Assembly (NCBI GenBank): GCA_033065855.1 | Contig: JAVXUO010002312.1 | Coordinates: 1-64,000 of the forward strand | DNA: 64,000 nucleotides | Source of the DNA: Escallonia rubra | Taxonomy: Eukaryota > Streptophyta > Magnoliopsida > Escalloniales > Escalloniaceae | Direction of reading: 5' to 3' | Shown here: in pieces, positions 24,301 through 37,329 of the stretch | Numbering within the stretch: the first letter of the stretch is position 1 | Layout of the letters: each line of letters begins with the position of its first letter | Translations under genes and position numbers: made by a program | The notes under the pieces: model-generated | The model's database searches: none | What the model saw: only the letters and a program-made list of their open reading frames with translations | What the model was told of the DNA's origin: nothing

Positions 24301-24898
24301 TAGGGGTGAGCATCAAACCGACCAAACCAAACCAATCCAATCCGAACCGTCCAAAAATTTTAATGGTTTGGTTTCACATTTCTCAAACCGACTTTGGTTC
24401 GGTTTGGTTCACGGTTCACATTTTCTAAACCGATTACAAACCGACCTATGATATATTACTCTACTTTTAGTAACATTCATTGACAATTTCACATATACGG
24501 CAGTAAGCAAATTCATATATATAAATCTTGAAAGTTATAAGAAAAGAAAATTATGAGAACACTAATAATGACATAAAATTTTCGTGACTAATAAATGTTC
24601 TATATTTTCTTATTCTTTCTCATACATCAAGGAACACTTATATATCGAATCTAACAAGATTATATGCAATTTAGAAAATATATAACTTCAATTTTTAATC
24701 ACTGTTAGATCCAATAGTAGTTTGCAAATGAACGTCTTTAAGTGGACGCAAACCGATCCAAACCAACTAAACCGAAACGTTTAAACCGTCCAAACCCATG
24801 ATGTTTGGTTTGGTTCGGTTCACAATTTTTCAAACCGAGGTATAACGGTTTGGTTTGCGGTTTGACCTCCAAACCAAACCAAACCGTGCTCACCCCTA
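24301..24898. mobile_element. Non-autonomous hAT element (MITE)
   Basis: 598 bp bounded by TAGGGGTGAGCAT (24301-24313) and its inverted copy (reverse complement TAGGGGTGAGCAC, 24898-24886). Both sides carry a perfect 8-bp target duplication ATAACAAG (24293-24300 and 24899-24906). The 8-bp duplication and the YARNG-type end assign it to hAT. Both subterminal regions are packed with AAACCGA/AAACCAAACC motifs and their complements, likely transposase-binding repeats. It has no coding capacity. Confidence 0.92.
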
Positions 24899-24906
24899 AT
24901 AACAAG

Positions 24907-26268
24907 CATTACATGTCAAGAGTACAAAATACGAGTTGGCGAGTGGTTTGGGATATAATTCCACGTCGATAGTGCGGGGATTATAGGCTAGTTGGTGCGC
25001 TTGAACTCTATTGAGATATAATTCCATGCTCAAAAATGACAAATGATAGTATAAGATCTACGCTCCATTTTTCCTATTGTTGGTTGACTTTTCAAGACAA
25101 TTTTGAGTTAGATATTTTCACATGCAAAATACTTTAGCACTGGTCAGTACCAAACATCACATTGTCTCAAAAACCAAAAATTGGACACCGTTAGGAGACG
25201 GTTGAATTTTGTATTACTTATGTGTGCATACACTACGGTTTCTGCGGCTTAGGCAGACATACTACACTCTGTCAAAAATTATTCGCAACGGTTTACTTGG
25301 CTCATCTGCACTAGCATCATTGTATCCACTTTCGAAATCATGTCGATAACATATTTCAGCATCCACATAGTAATGAAGAAATGGCAAAAATACGAAACAA
25401 TAAGGAAGAAGAAAACAAGAAATTGAAATAAAAGTCCATTGGAACGAGAAAGAGAGAAGATGAAAATGAAAAAGAGAAAGAAAGAAGCTTGCGAAATCCT
25501 CCGTCTCTTTCGTCTCCCTCTCATATAGGCAGCAGCATTGCAGCAGTCAATGAAACCTAAAGGAAGGATATACAATCTATCGATACCCATAGGGTTCGGC
25601 TAAATTTCGATTCCTAAGGCGCCCTAACTTTTCCTAATATTCTATCCCAACTCCCATAGTAAGTTTTGATAATCACTTTACGTGAAGTGGCACACTTGTT
25701 GAAGAAGTATTCGACATGGTATCTAATAACTAAAAATAATCGTCAGACTTGTTACTGAGGTATCGAGGTATCAATAAGCGTCGGTCACGATACCTCAACC
25801 ATAAGAAGCACCACGTAGATCGTCTGAGGCTGTTAAAAAAAAAAATTTGCTTTACACAATTGGATACCAAACATAAAGCTCAAACTGAAATAATCTGGAG
25901 TGTGCTATGCCACCACATAGACCCCTTCAATTTTATTGCGTATCCTAACAAATTCCACCAAATGATATGAAGCGGAACTGGTATCATTGAAACATCATGA
26001 GTAGAGGGTGGGGCTTAAAGCCTAAAAAGCCTATCACACAACATATTTATGACTCAACTTGACCACCTCAAATTTACAATGATGCCATTAAAACAACTCT
26101 TTACATAACAGTCCATGAACATAGCCAAAAATTAATAATTTCCTCTACCGTCATACCCCCCTGATCTTGGCCGTTCAAATATAATAATCAACGACGAGAG
26201 AATGACACTACAAAATTTGAGATTTCTCTCTTTTAAGCGAATAAATAGGAGTGGTGAAAGGTGCTTAT
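24907..26268. other. Intergenic, no gene seen
   Basis: Includes the 3' flank of the cyclin gene, which lies to the right on the minus strand. The purine-rich patch at 25380-25490 and its open frames have low-complexity translations. No gene was recognised. Confidence 0.55.
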
Positions 26269-27775
26269 CTACGGTTGCGGTCCCTGTACATCCGGCGCAG
26301 CGAATCGGAGCCGCTTGCTTGGCGGCTCAACTTGCCCTGAACCGGAGCCTGAGCCGGAGAGTGGATTTTCGGAGCGCGTGTCACAGCTCGCACAGGCCGC
26401 CGCATCGATCACCCCAGCAGGACTCGGCGGCGGGGGGGACTCGATTATCTCGGGTTTGGGCAGCTGACACGTGTCAACCAAATACTCCTCCATTAATAGG
26501 TGACAGCTTTTCACCACTTCCTGTCCACCAAAAAATAAAGTGTTACCGCGAAACTTCGCACAGCTTTACGATGCTTAGAATTTCGCGCCACAAAAAGTAG
26601 CTATTACAACAAATCACCCCCCCCCCCCCACTTAAATGAAGTTTTCTATTTTCACCCCCACACGTATACTTGTTTGTACTCGAGGGAAGGGAAATACGAA
26701 TGTTACTTTGTCTATTCTCCTGTAGAAGTCCTCCGGTACAACCACACCTTCACCGGCGGCGGAAATAACGGCAGCCGCTGCAACAATCGACGGCGAAAAG
26801 TCCAAGAAATCGATCACTGAGAGAGGAAAAAAAACACTATTTCCATAAATTCAAGACCCGATTAACTCGGAAAAACGGGATTGGGTCCAGAGTAGTTACC
26901 ACGTGTGGTGTTGATGATAAGATCAGAGGAGGTGGAGAAGATATGGGTAAACGGGTTGGGTTGGGAGTTGGAGTAAGGGATCTTGTGGGTGAAGTAATCG
27001 AGGTAGTCAAAAGGTGTAACTGAATGGAGCCTCCAATAGAGTTTGGCCATGACAAAAAGCTCCATTCTTCGAACCGTTTTGGACTCGAACACGAACCGGG
27101 GTTCGGACACTTGGAGGTCAATGAGCACTGGAACGTACGGTTCCTCCATTTTCGCTGCCAACGAAAGACACGCCACTGCTAGTAGCTGGAACGGCCACCC
27201 ATTTGCCTGCTGTGCCTGTCAACCATCAACACATGTTAACGACAAAATTATGGTAAATACGTAGGTGTGTCTACACTGGTAATGGTGAGCAACTAATAGA
27301 GTACCGGAAGAGAGTGGGCGGAGAGAAAGCGGTCAAAATAGTTGATGGAGAGGAGGGCCGTTACTGGTCTGAAGTGATGGTGTGCATGAACCTGCATTGG
27401 AGGGGATTATAAGTAGATTACGAATAGGGGTAAATGTTTGTACATGTATTGTTAAAGAAATATATATGTTGCTGGTGCATTTTCTGATCTCCGGCCAAAG
27501 ATAACGTATGACATGTATAATACCTTGAGGATCCAGTTAATGGAGTCTTGGCGTGCAGTGAGGTCTATGGACCGGTCGCGGCAGCGGCGGAGGTAATCGG
27601 GGAGGGGAATGTGGTGGGGCTCCAAATCCAGGAGCCGATCGATGATGGACTCATCAGGCGGCGGCGGGCGACCGGAGATCCAGCCGGTATCGGCGTCATC
27701 GGAGGAGGATACGACGTCACCGGCGTCCTCTGCGCAGTACAAGCCGGGGTAGGAGAGGTCGGACATTGTCGCCAT
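26269..27775 (-). CDS. CYCD: D-type cyclin, D2/D4 class
   Basis: Five minus-strand exons, 27775-27524, 27391-27305, 27215-26900, 26816-26707 and 26520-26269, join in phase to 338 residues. Near the N-terminus is LYCAED (residues 12-17), an LxCxE retinoblastoma-binding motif. The cyclin box covers about residues 55-190: ARQDSINWILKVHAHHHFRP, LLSINYFDRFLS, then QLLAVACLSLAAKMEE with its invariant lysine. The C-terminal cyclin fold contains NTTRVIDFLDFSPSIVAAAA and VKSCHLLMEEYLVDT. SPAGVIDAAACAS near the end matches the SPxGVLDAACLS block of CYCD2/CYCD4, which decides the class. The tail is rich in P, E, S and T (PEST-like) and ends with a basic SKRLRF. The partner is a CDKA-type kinase, driving G1/S entry in the nucleus. 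The first residues of exon 3 depend on which of two nearby AGs is the acceptor (27215 or about 27209). Confidence 0.93.
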
Positions 27776-28420
27776 GTGTTTGATAGGTGGTGGTCAACGG
27801 CAGCCAAACGGCGGTGGCAGCAACAGCATTGCTGGTGGTGGTGGTGGGTATGGAGGGGAAGAAACACATGGCCGCTTAGGGACTGGGCAAGGACATGTTT
27901 TGAGCCCTCTCACGCCTCTCTGTCTCTCTTTCGCTGTCTGTGGACTGTCTAGTCAGTGACGAGAGAGAGAGGGGAAGGGAGTGTGTGACACTGTGAGTGT
28001 TGTGTGTGTGTGTGGATGCGTAAAGGTGAGGGATGGGGGGTGCCGGGGTAAGGGTTTGCCAGGGAGAGAGACGTGGAGTGAGTTGTGGCCAAAGATTGTA
28101 TTGTCATTGGGCTCAAAATGGGGGATCTGTACGGTTCTGATCCGCACTCTGTCACGAGGTAGCTACAAAAAGTCTACCATCTTTTTTTTTTTTTTTTTTA
28201 AACAGGAAAATTTTCTTAAAAGAAACAGAATAATTTTGTTACAGGAATAGTTAAACTACTGTTCACAAAAAAAAGAATAGCATGACAGTATTTACAAATC
28301 AATAAGTAACTACGAAATAGTTTCTAAGACACACATAATATTTACATATATATGGAGCATACTCCCAGGAAAAGAAAGAGGAGTAAGATACAAAAACAAA
28401 ATATACTCCTCGGTAGACGA
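27776..28420. promoter_or_regulatory. Upstream region of the cyclin D gene
   Basis: This holds the probable 5' untranslated region of the minus-strand cyclin gene. Seen here are a GGT/GCA-rich patch (27785-27850), a (GA)n run (27960-27975), a (GT)n run (about 27998-28013) and a 17-base T-run near 28182-28199. No TATA box could be assigned with confidence. Confidence 0.4.
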
Positions 28421-28421
28421 T

Positions 28422-29530
28422 TTATCGTGGCATATGGGAGTGATTGATCTGTAGATGGTAGAAATCTTTGGTAGCAAAATGGATATCCGCCATTAGACCA
28501 GAATTTGAAGATTTCCTGGTCCTGCTAGGTTGTTGTAGATCAGAAATTTGTAACATATGATCAAATTTAAGATACAAATGAGTAACGTTGTTAAGGAAGA
28601 GACATTTCAAGCATGTGAGTAGACTCTTTCGATAGGCCTCAGAACAATTATTTTGGAGAAAAACTCCTTCAAAATTATTAGTCATAGTATTCAAAGAATC
28701 AAATAAAAAAATCTGTAATCTGAAATCGAAGGAGGTGTGATTGAAAGTGCAGATCATATGAGAGGTGAAGTAGGTGAATCCTTGACTACATGAACATGGA
28801 TGAACAAAAGAGATGCTCGGACTATTTATTGGTTTGCTTGCAATACGGAGAGGAAGACTGAAATTGGGTTTGGGTCGGTAGCAAATCCAAATAATTTTAC
28901 TGAGTGTCATCCGCTGGGTAAAAAGATGCTGAATATTCCATGTTTCATGATTGAAAAGGATTTTGTTACGGTTGATCCGAAGAGTTATGAGTATAGAGTT
29001 TTGGAGATGTATAAGGCGTAAGGAATTAGGAGAAGAAATACAGGCTATGAGCCATTCTTTAAAGGTTTCTAAAGTTAAGGTGCAGGGTACAGAGAGGTTG
29101 ATAGAGCTTCAAAGGGGGATGGTTTTTTGGCAGGAGAGGAAAAGATGCTGGGTAGTTTCTTCAAAGGTATTGTATAGGACACATTTTTTTTGGGGCGAAA
29201 TACCTATATGAGATATGAAGGATCTCAAAGGAAGGCGGTTTAAAAGTAATTGCCATAGAAAAAAGATGATTTTAGTCGGGGGGCGGAGCTTCCATAAAAC
29301 TGTCCAAACAGGATCCGAGGAGGATGATAAGCTATTTGGCCGGAGTATTCGCTTAGATGCCCGTTTCGAAAATAACAAGTCATAGGCAGAAGCTACCAAG
29401 AATATGCCTGAATCATTCAGAGTCCAAATCGGCTGGTCTGCAGATCCTTGAAGTGACACATGAATACCATTGATGCGTCTGGCAATGGTGCTCAGGAAGA
29501 TGGTATCAATTTTCTGTTCATTCCTTGTAC
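28422..29530 (-). mobile_element. LINE 3' fragment: zf-RVT plus decayed RNase H
   Basis: Minus strand. 29460-29109 encodes WTLNDSGIFLVASAYDLLFS, then VWTVLWKLRPPTKIIFFLWQ and LLLNRLPLRS, the zf-RVT domain. It ends with TFEETTQHLFLSC, where the first cysteine pair is damaged. After a gap, 28910-28422 carries a long open stretch with SEAYRKSLLTCLKCLFLNNV, like the EAxAL...AL helix of the retrotransposon RNase H. It is dead because the frames do not connect. Confidence 0.75.
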
Positions 29531-31899
29531 CATCCTTGTATCAGTTAAAAAAGCAATTTATAAAATTGAAGAAAATTTTAATTAAATTGACATGAAATTA
29601 TTGATACAAACAACTAAACAAAAACTGTAGGCTAATCTTTCCATCAACCTTGCAATTGCATTTTGTTTTCCTCCAACAAAGACCATCCCAGCCACCTCTG
29701 AAGCACCACCACCATCTCCATCAAACTAGCATTACCACGACCAACCCCATAATCACATTCATAACACAACCACCATTATTTCTAATTTCAATCTCCACAA
29801 TAAATGAAATTGGTTAAGTTTGAGGAGATAAGCTTTTGCAAGGAGCAACAAAAAGAGAGACGGTAATAGAACGGCAATAGTGGGCAGATTCGTGGGTGGT
29901 GAGGTGGGGCAAATATGTGGGTGGTGATGACGGCCATGAGGTGGCGACAGTGCGCAAGGTCTAATTGGTTGTCGATGGCGATGGGATGGTGACAGTGGGC
30001 AAATCTGTGGTAGCGCAACAATGGGGCAATCTGTAGGTGATGATGGCGACGGGTGGTGATAGATGGTTGTCTGGTGGTGGTGGTGGTTAAGGCTTACAGG
30101 GTAACGGTGAGCGTGGCAGAAATGATGAAATGAGGAATGAGTTTTGTGAAAATGTAGGTAGCAAATTGAAGGTTGGATCTCAAAACAAAACTCAAAACTC
30201 CATAAAGGAGTTGTCAAAAATAAGGCAAACTTGACAACTAGTTTACAAAATCAAGGAAAGAAATAAACCAAAATTGTCTACGAAATATTAAATGTTTTTC
30301 GGTTTGAACTTTGAACATCTCATCGTTCATCATCTTTGTACCATCTTTTGTGTTGTAATGGAATTTGAAGAACAAGGCAGCAAATGGCATAAAATCCTCT
30401 GGTCATTCTTTTCTTCCTTTTTCTTTTTAAATTGCTCTGGTCATTATTTTCAGATTTTACGTTACGCAAAATTTTATTGCATAAAGAGCGAGCCAATTTA
30501 AAGTGGGCTTGAAGAGTAAGGAGTAAGGCGCAGACCCATGTCACCTGAACTAATACAGTAAGATGTCTCATTTCTAATGGAACGTTGGGATAGAATGATC
30601 TTTGTTTACAGGACTTGTTTGTCCTCCATTTTATACCCCTAAACCCTAAGGGAATGTGTTAAGTACGATACTGTTGTTGTCCACTCATATGGTGTTTTGT
30701 TACAAGGTTAGGTTTTAATTCTTCTTTGCGCTTAATCCCCACGTAGAGAAATTTCTTACATTTGTGTGTTTGCGATATCTCGTTATTCTATCTCTTCACG
30801 TGAAATCAGATACTTGTACATAAGAAGAAGTCTTAAGTATGACAAAAATCACTTTACATGGAACATCCAAAATCATCAAAAAAAGATTTAGAAAATAAGT
30901 TAATACTTATATGCATGTACAATAAAGAAATATTAGTGGAAAAAACTGTTCGATGTGAGAGACACGACTTATTCATTCACTAACTTTAAAACGTTGTTAT
31001 TTCCTTCGTGCGAGTTCTAACGAAGAACAACAACACAAGATTCAGCATATAGGCTCAAAGCAGTGTCTCCTCTGTTCGATCAAATTCCCCCATATATTTG
31101 ATTTATAATTTCACAATTATAATTTCGTGTCTCTCTCTTTTATTTTTCTAATATTTATCTAATCTTTGTCTAACCTATTTCTTGTGTTAAACATCACTTA
31201 TTTATACCAAGTAAAAGGGCATAAAAATACCTTAAAAAATTAAGTGACAACTTTTAGAAAATATTTTGAATAAAGGGGCATAACCCTTAAAATAAAAGAC
31301 AGGTATTTGAAGGGAGATTTTAAAACTTTACAACACCATGGTTGGCATAGCCAAGCCATTTTAAAGAAAGAGAATATGCAAAGCCAAGGCATCATCACTA
31401 CAGAATATACAGTCTGGCTAATTCCTCCATATAAACTCTCTTGGAACTGACATGATTCATGGTAGCGTGTCATGGTATTTGCTACCTTCATTTGAAACGA
31501 ACAAACTTCATACATATATGATAGAAGAACTCATAAATCGATAACGTATTTTGGGTGTCATTGCAAATAATTAATGGGGGGTCATCCAGACCAATATCTG
31601 AAACATGACAACAGGAATCAAAAAGCAATCTATATCAGAGTAGACCCTCCAAATTTCAATAGCATTTACAAAAGATAGCAGATGTTCTCATTGCAGTAAG
31701 CTTGATATTGAAGCAATGTGTCAGGAAAAGGTATCAGGACTCATATCTGTGTACTAATTAAGTCTAAAGCATTGTCGAAACTAAGCTTAGGCAGTATAAA
31801 TTTCTCACTTTTTTTCAAAATATTTCCTTTTCTTGTTTCCTGTCTCTGTCTTCATGTTCTGTATAATTCTCGTCCGGTGAAGCGCAACGATGCTTTTGG
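29531..31899. other. Intergenic with CCA/GGT block; no gene seen
   Basis: 29690-29780 is CCACCA-rich and 29880-30090 GGTGG-rich, followed by CTCAAAACAAAACTCAAAAC, wording shared with the Harbinger-like units at 8.3 and 47.2 kb. It may be a diverged relative without visible ends. From 30250 to 31900 is AT-rich DNA and the 3' region of the transporter gene. No gene was recognised. Confidence 0.5.
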
Positions 31900-34800
31900 T
31901 TAGACTGAAGGGAAGTACTTCGAAAGGCTAAGAGGGAGAGCGTAGAATTCTGCACTCCTTGGATCTTTATCGAAGTACTTAAACTTCCCCCACCAGTGCC
32001 TACCACTGTCACGCCGAGTCAGGCTGTGCTTACGGGCAAGCGTGCAGTCCAAAAACAAAGCGACGATAGCTGCTACCGTGGCCGGAGAGGTGAATATCAC
32101 TAGCATTATATTGTTAAACTGCAATCAATAGTTTAGAAGATCGTTTCACTGCCCAAAACAACTAGAAAAACATCAAAAGCTAAGAATGCCAATCAAACGG
32201 GATTCACATACCCATGTGGAGGGAGTGTGAACAGGACCAACACCAGTAGCTATGACGTATTGGTTGAAGTACTGTGGAACTGAAAGACCCATGAAGAGTG
32301 AGAAACCTAGTATGAACTTTGTCCTGTAGCTGTTTAGGTGGCAGAACTGAAGTAGACCTAGTCCAGCAGAAGCTGCTCCAACCAATATAACATAATCAAA
32401 TCAAATGTCAGCAATAACTGATTGAAAGAAGAACCCCCAGACGGTAGAAACATTGCAACTGAACTTGTAATTCTCTTCTGTATGTAAGTTTCTTAATTTG
32501 TTTCTTGTTCTAATGGGTGCTCTAGCAGCTAATGCTGTAGCGAATAGTACTATATATCCTGTCGCAGTTGTACTGTGCATTGCTTTGGCATAAGCCAACA
32601 ATGTTTTGGCAATAAAGTCAGCCCAATACAAAATAACTAGCACTGAAATCAGCTATACCATTAGGAAGTAGAACATACATGTGTAGGCGAACAAGATACA
32701 GTACAATGCTCCATATATTGGCAACGGTATAGAAGCGACAACGGCCCCGAACTTTCCTGGTTGTTGAGAGATAGGGACACGATCAGTATGATAAACAAAT
32801 CACTAAAAGTTGCAAACCAAGAATCCAAGGCTTTGTGATCAACATGATAGCCATGATTTTGAGCGCTATCTGTAAGCTATGAAATTGAGAATAATCAGTT
32901 GGCGAAGAGTAGAGCACTAATTAAGAAGGAAGAAGAGACCTAGTACAGAAAAGAAAAGCATAAATCCTGCTGACATTTGAACGACTCTTCGGCTCCCAAC
33001 TCGTGTCAATCCCAAAAGACCTGCATTTTCTCTGTATATGCAGCAAAGTACATCGTTAATAGGAAAAAAATGAGTATTTGGATCAGAACATCAGGATCCA
33101 ACTGTGAGATTATTTTGTACACCGACTGTGAGGATGAAAATTGAAAACACCTTGCATGGTCATATTATAGTCCCCTATTATGTTTCATATACATTCAGGT
33201 GATCTATAATGCAGTTTTTCCTATCATTGGCTTACACCATCATGTGCTTCAGAGAAAGAAATGGTGGACTTCTTTTTTTTTTTTAAGGTTAGGTATGCAC
33301 GCCTATCCAAGTATCCACTGTCTGAAGCGATTATCAGCTTTTTGGTTCAAGAGAGATTGTATTACACTGATGCAGTGCAGCCGCTTGCTGTACCGAACAA
33401 ACCATCCAGCAGAAGACCTATTCCCTGAGTCGAGAAAAGATCAAATGAGTGAGCCAGACCAAATGCTTATTGAGTCCATGGTTCTAGAATCCACAAGAAG
33501 AATGCTTCTTACCAGCCAGCCAGCACCACGACTGAGAACAGAAGGTGGTATAGGTGTGGCACTTGAATATCTTGATGCAGCAATAAATGTTCCCGTTGAC
33601 TGAAAAACCAAAAACAGAAACAAACAATAATGTGTTCTACCCTATATCTCAAAATTCAGCTTGCACATCAAAAATTTCAAGAATGTACATAAATATGAGC
33701 CACTTAGGATTCTCCATTCAAATGAGCAAAGCACCACTAGGACGCGCACGTTTCTTCTTCTTGAATCGAAATGCAATCAGGGATGGTGAATACATATAGA
33801 AAGGCAAGAAGTATAGTAGCCATCTACGTTTGGCATATACAGAGTTGTTCTAACGTACGAACCTCAATTAGAGCAACAAGAGCTGCTGCCATCATTACGA
33901 AGGCATCACCAGCATCAAGAGTGGGCGTACCCCATTGAAATGGATACGGAAACTTTATCCTGCACGGGAGCAGTCAAGTTTTGAGATGAAGTGAAGCATT
34001 AAAATCAAGGCATAACAGTACAGGGACATTATTCTGCATGACACATAACGTATACAAGGCCTCAAAACAAGAGATGGAACTAAATAAGTACAAGAGGCAA
34101 TATGGCTTACCAAGAAGCACCGCTTATTAGTCCAGAGCGGTCGACACGGCAACTTAACTGAGTACTTAGAGGTCTATTTTTGTACGCACCAGCAGCGGTT
34201 AGAAGAGATGCATATGCCCACACTATTGCTACTGAGATCAAGACAGCAAACTGATCAAGTCGCCTTGATTTCCACATGTATGGGAAGTACTGCAAAAGCA
34301 CGAGTTTCCAATATCATGTATAGCCTGAATGAGTTCTAATTTTAGGTGAGAAACTTCTGCCTTCAACCAAATCCATCAGTAGTTTCACACCCTAAATTAA
34401 AGCACTTATGAGTATATGATAGGTTTCTTAAAAGATGTGAGAACCCAAGAACCAGTTATTGTACTTGAAACTGCAGATAGAACCGATAACACTAAGAAAC
34501 GTCCAAGCCTGACCTACTTCTTGAACATAGTTGTTCCAAGTGAAACGAAATGGATTAATTGATGAATACAGCCACTCACTGTTTCTCCCAGAGTTCCACT
34601 CTAAAGATCAACTAAACTGGAAAACAAGTATCTCTCGTGATGCCATTTTATAATTGCACTTAGGCCCCGTTCAGCAACAGTTAGTTGGACATAATATGGT
34701 TGGTTCTGACCCTTGCGTGTGGCAAGAAGTAAGATTTCATAACAGAGAGTAGGCAGAAAGGGAAATTACATGAAAAGATTTTAATTACCTGGGATAACAA

Positions 34801-37329
34801 TATGAGTATAATCAACTCGGGCAGCCCAAGCTCAATGCAGTTTGCCAGCTGAAAGCATCAGAACAAGAAAAGAAGAAGGTTGCTACACAAAATAATACTT
34901 ATGGTAAAAGATCAAGAATACAAGTAACAGCAGAAAAGTAAAAGCACCATCTTCTTCTTGCCTTATAGCCGTGGCTTACCAAATCAAAACCAACTTGAAA
35001 GTTTAGAGTGGATTAAACAACCCGATTACTTGATAAAACTACTGGCACTCATAATTGCCAAAACAACGAACAGGAATCTATTGCAGATGATGTAAGATGG
35101 TTTTAAGAAGAGCCGATAGAAGTGGAGAAGGTGATGCATGCATGGTGCAACAGATCAGTCTACTTTCCAGAAGACAAAATTGCAAGCAAGGGGTACTGCA
35201 TACTGGTATCTATTGCCAAGTTAAGAACACGGGCAATTTATTTAGAAAAATAAGCCCTTCACAAAAGTTTCAACCACTTTAGCCCTAACCACTGCAACGA
35301 GATTCTAAAATCCTCAACCAGTTTAAAATTCTTAAAGGAGCTCTTGAAGTGGTACGGTGCTTCTACTATGCAAACTGGTATCAGTTGCCAAGTTAAGAAC
35401 ACGGGCAATTTATTTAGAAAAATAAGTCCTTCACAAAAGTTTCAACCACTTTAGCCCTAACCACTGCAACGAGATTCTGAAGTCATCAACCAGTTTAAAA
35501 CTCTTTAGGAGCTCTTGGAGTGGTACCGTGTTTCTACTATGCAAACCAACTATTCACGTCAATTACTCTTGTGAGATGTGATACTTTATCTTATCAAGCA
35601 TTATCTGATCAGGGTGATTGTGAACCCAATTATTACCTTCGATATTAGATAGCAAATAAAGCTCGAAAGGAAGAGGAAAAGAACTTTCAGCAGTTAAGTC
35701 TTACTAGTGGGAACCCTAGTTGATAGAGTCCTAGTCCAACGAGTGTCACCAAAGGAACAGCTGAAAGAGGGCTTAGGATCCTGTAACACGGATTAAAAGA
35801 TTGGACAAGAAACAAAAACTTGCTCAAATCTCGCATTTGCATTTACCTCGTGACGATCCTCCAGACACCCAAAAATCCAGCCAATATAGGAAGAACCGAT
35901 GCAACCATCAGAGCCCCTTGAATTCCTCTCATCGATCTAACAAACCTCTGGAGGAAGTAAACATGGAGATGCCATAACTGTAAATGACTGAACACAAGCG
36001 GAAAGTAGACAAAAGCAAAGAGAGCATAGACATACATCGTGAGGATTGATGTATGCGCTATATCTGTTTGATAGCACAATAGAAAGACTGGGTAAGATGA
36101 ATCTGAATGAACCCCCCATGACCACTGGAAGCCGAGTGCCAAACCAAGTCTGCAATAGCGTGTTCAGTCCCGCAACAAAGAGCCAAGTTTGTATCACTTG
36201 AGCCTTTTCCGCCTAGTTGGAAGCAAAAGAATGAACAATTAGCCTAAACCAAATTATCGTAATGCTGGATAAAGCACAGAACAGTGAATTTGACTGGAGT
36301 TCCTACTATGCCACCACCCATCTGAGGAACAATAACGGTGGAGATGATTACAGTAGTCCCGAGCATTACTAGATAGTGCTGGAAAGCCAAAATGACGGCT
36401 TCGGCTGCATTATATTGGAGGATGTCAGAAGCATCAATGGGAAACTATAATCCGTTAGAGAAACTCATATCCATCGTGGAATTTCTAATTACATGCCACA
36501 ATTTCTCATCCTTTTGGTAGCTCAGATAACGTAGGAAAGTAGGACTTAACACTAAGAAAGAGCTTCAATCCTAAAACTGAAATTCTACAAAAGTCTAAAA
36601 CATAAAATCCCCAAGAAAACTCACCAAAATATGATAAAGATTGTTCTTGTGTTTTGAAAATCCAAGTTCAGGGATTCAACAAAATCCCTCTTTCATGGCC
36701 TCTTATTTTTCTTGGGAACCAAAGAGGTCTTTTGTACTCAGAAAGGTCATAGTTGAAACAAAGAAAGGGTGTGCATATATATAGCATTAATGTCGCAGCA
36801 CACAAGTCATTCTGCAAGTGAATCTGGACAACCGCAAAATGAGTAGGTACAAGCTTTTCTTGCAGTCGTCGTCCTTGCACTCCAGATTTTCTGCTCTGGC
36901 AGCAATGCCACACCATGTCATGATTCCCGAGGAATTTAACAATGACCGAGAGAAGCAAGAGATGGGGAGACTGCAAGAAGGGTACATGCCTAATGCCACG
37001 TGACCATGCACACAATTGTATGTGAAAACGCACAACTTTTGAAGGACTAAACACAAGAATTCATTGCAATTTCTGTCCTGGCATTTAGAACTTAATCTGC
37101 ACAGGCAGCAATGCCACCCTGAAAAAGAGCTAAAGAAGTAACCCATAACTCTACTTTTGTGGACAAAAAGAAGAAATGGGAGAATGCAAAACAGAGCCAT
37201 TTAACAAATTAGACACAAAAACAGAGACATACGCCATGGAGGGTTACTGTTTACACAGATATCAACCCCGGGAAGTTGATCTTTCACCGGATGTGGTACA
37301 AATTCATCAGCCTTCCCCGGTGCGGTCAT
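31900..37329 (-). CDS. NAT: Nucleobase-ascorbate transporter (NAT/NCS2 family)
   Basis: Fourteen minus-strand exons join without any phase conflict to 526 residues: 37329-37233, 36404-36307, 36212-36036, 35947-35847, 35780-35705, 34848-34789, 34289-34111, 33959-33863, 33599-33513, 33424-33366, 33031-32940, 32756-32679, 32372-32212 and 32118-31900. The N-terminus has KADEFVPHPVKDQLPGVDIC. The QH motif of helix 1 is FQHYLVMLGTT (Q41, H42). LFVAGLNTLLQTWFGTRLPV follows, then the NAT signature ENAGLLGLTR (residues 345-354) that lines the substrate site. The C-terminus is HWWGKFKYF...SLSKYFPSV, typical of plant NATs. Family members are H+/Na+ symporters for purines, uracil or ascorbate with about 12-14 membrane helices; plant substrates are mostly purines and uracil. 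The intron after exon 11 uses a weak GTCTCT donor. An upstream in-frame Met (37398) would add 23 residues. Confidence 0.95.
35202..35546. repeat. 172-bp tandem duplication inside NAT intron 5
   Basis: Two direct copies, 35202-35373 and 35374-35546, differ by only a handful of bases. Both contain AAGAACACGGGCAATTTATT and CCCTAACCACTGCAACGAGA. They lie between exons 5 and 6 of the transporter. Confidence 0.9.

Noticed and set aside
28800-29211. Plus-strand open frames opposite the LINE fragment.
   Set aside because: The minus strand there carries clear zf-RVT sequence; the plus-strand frames are its shadows.
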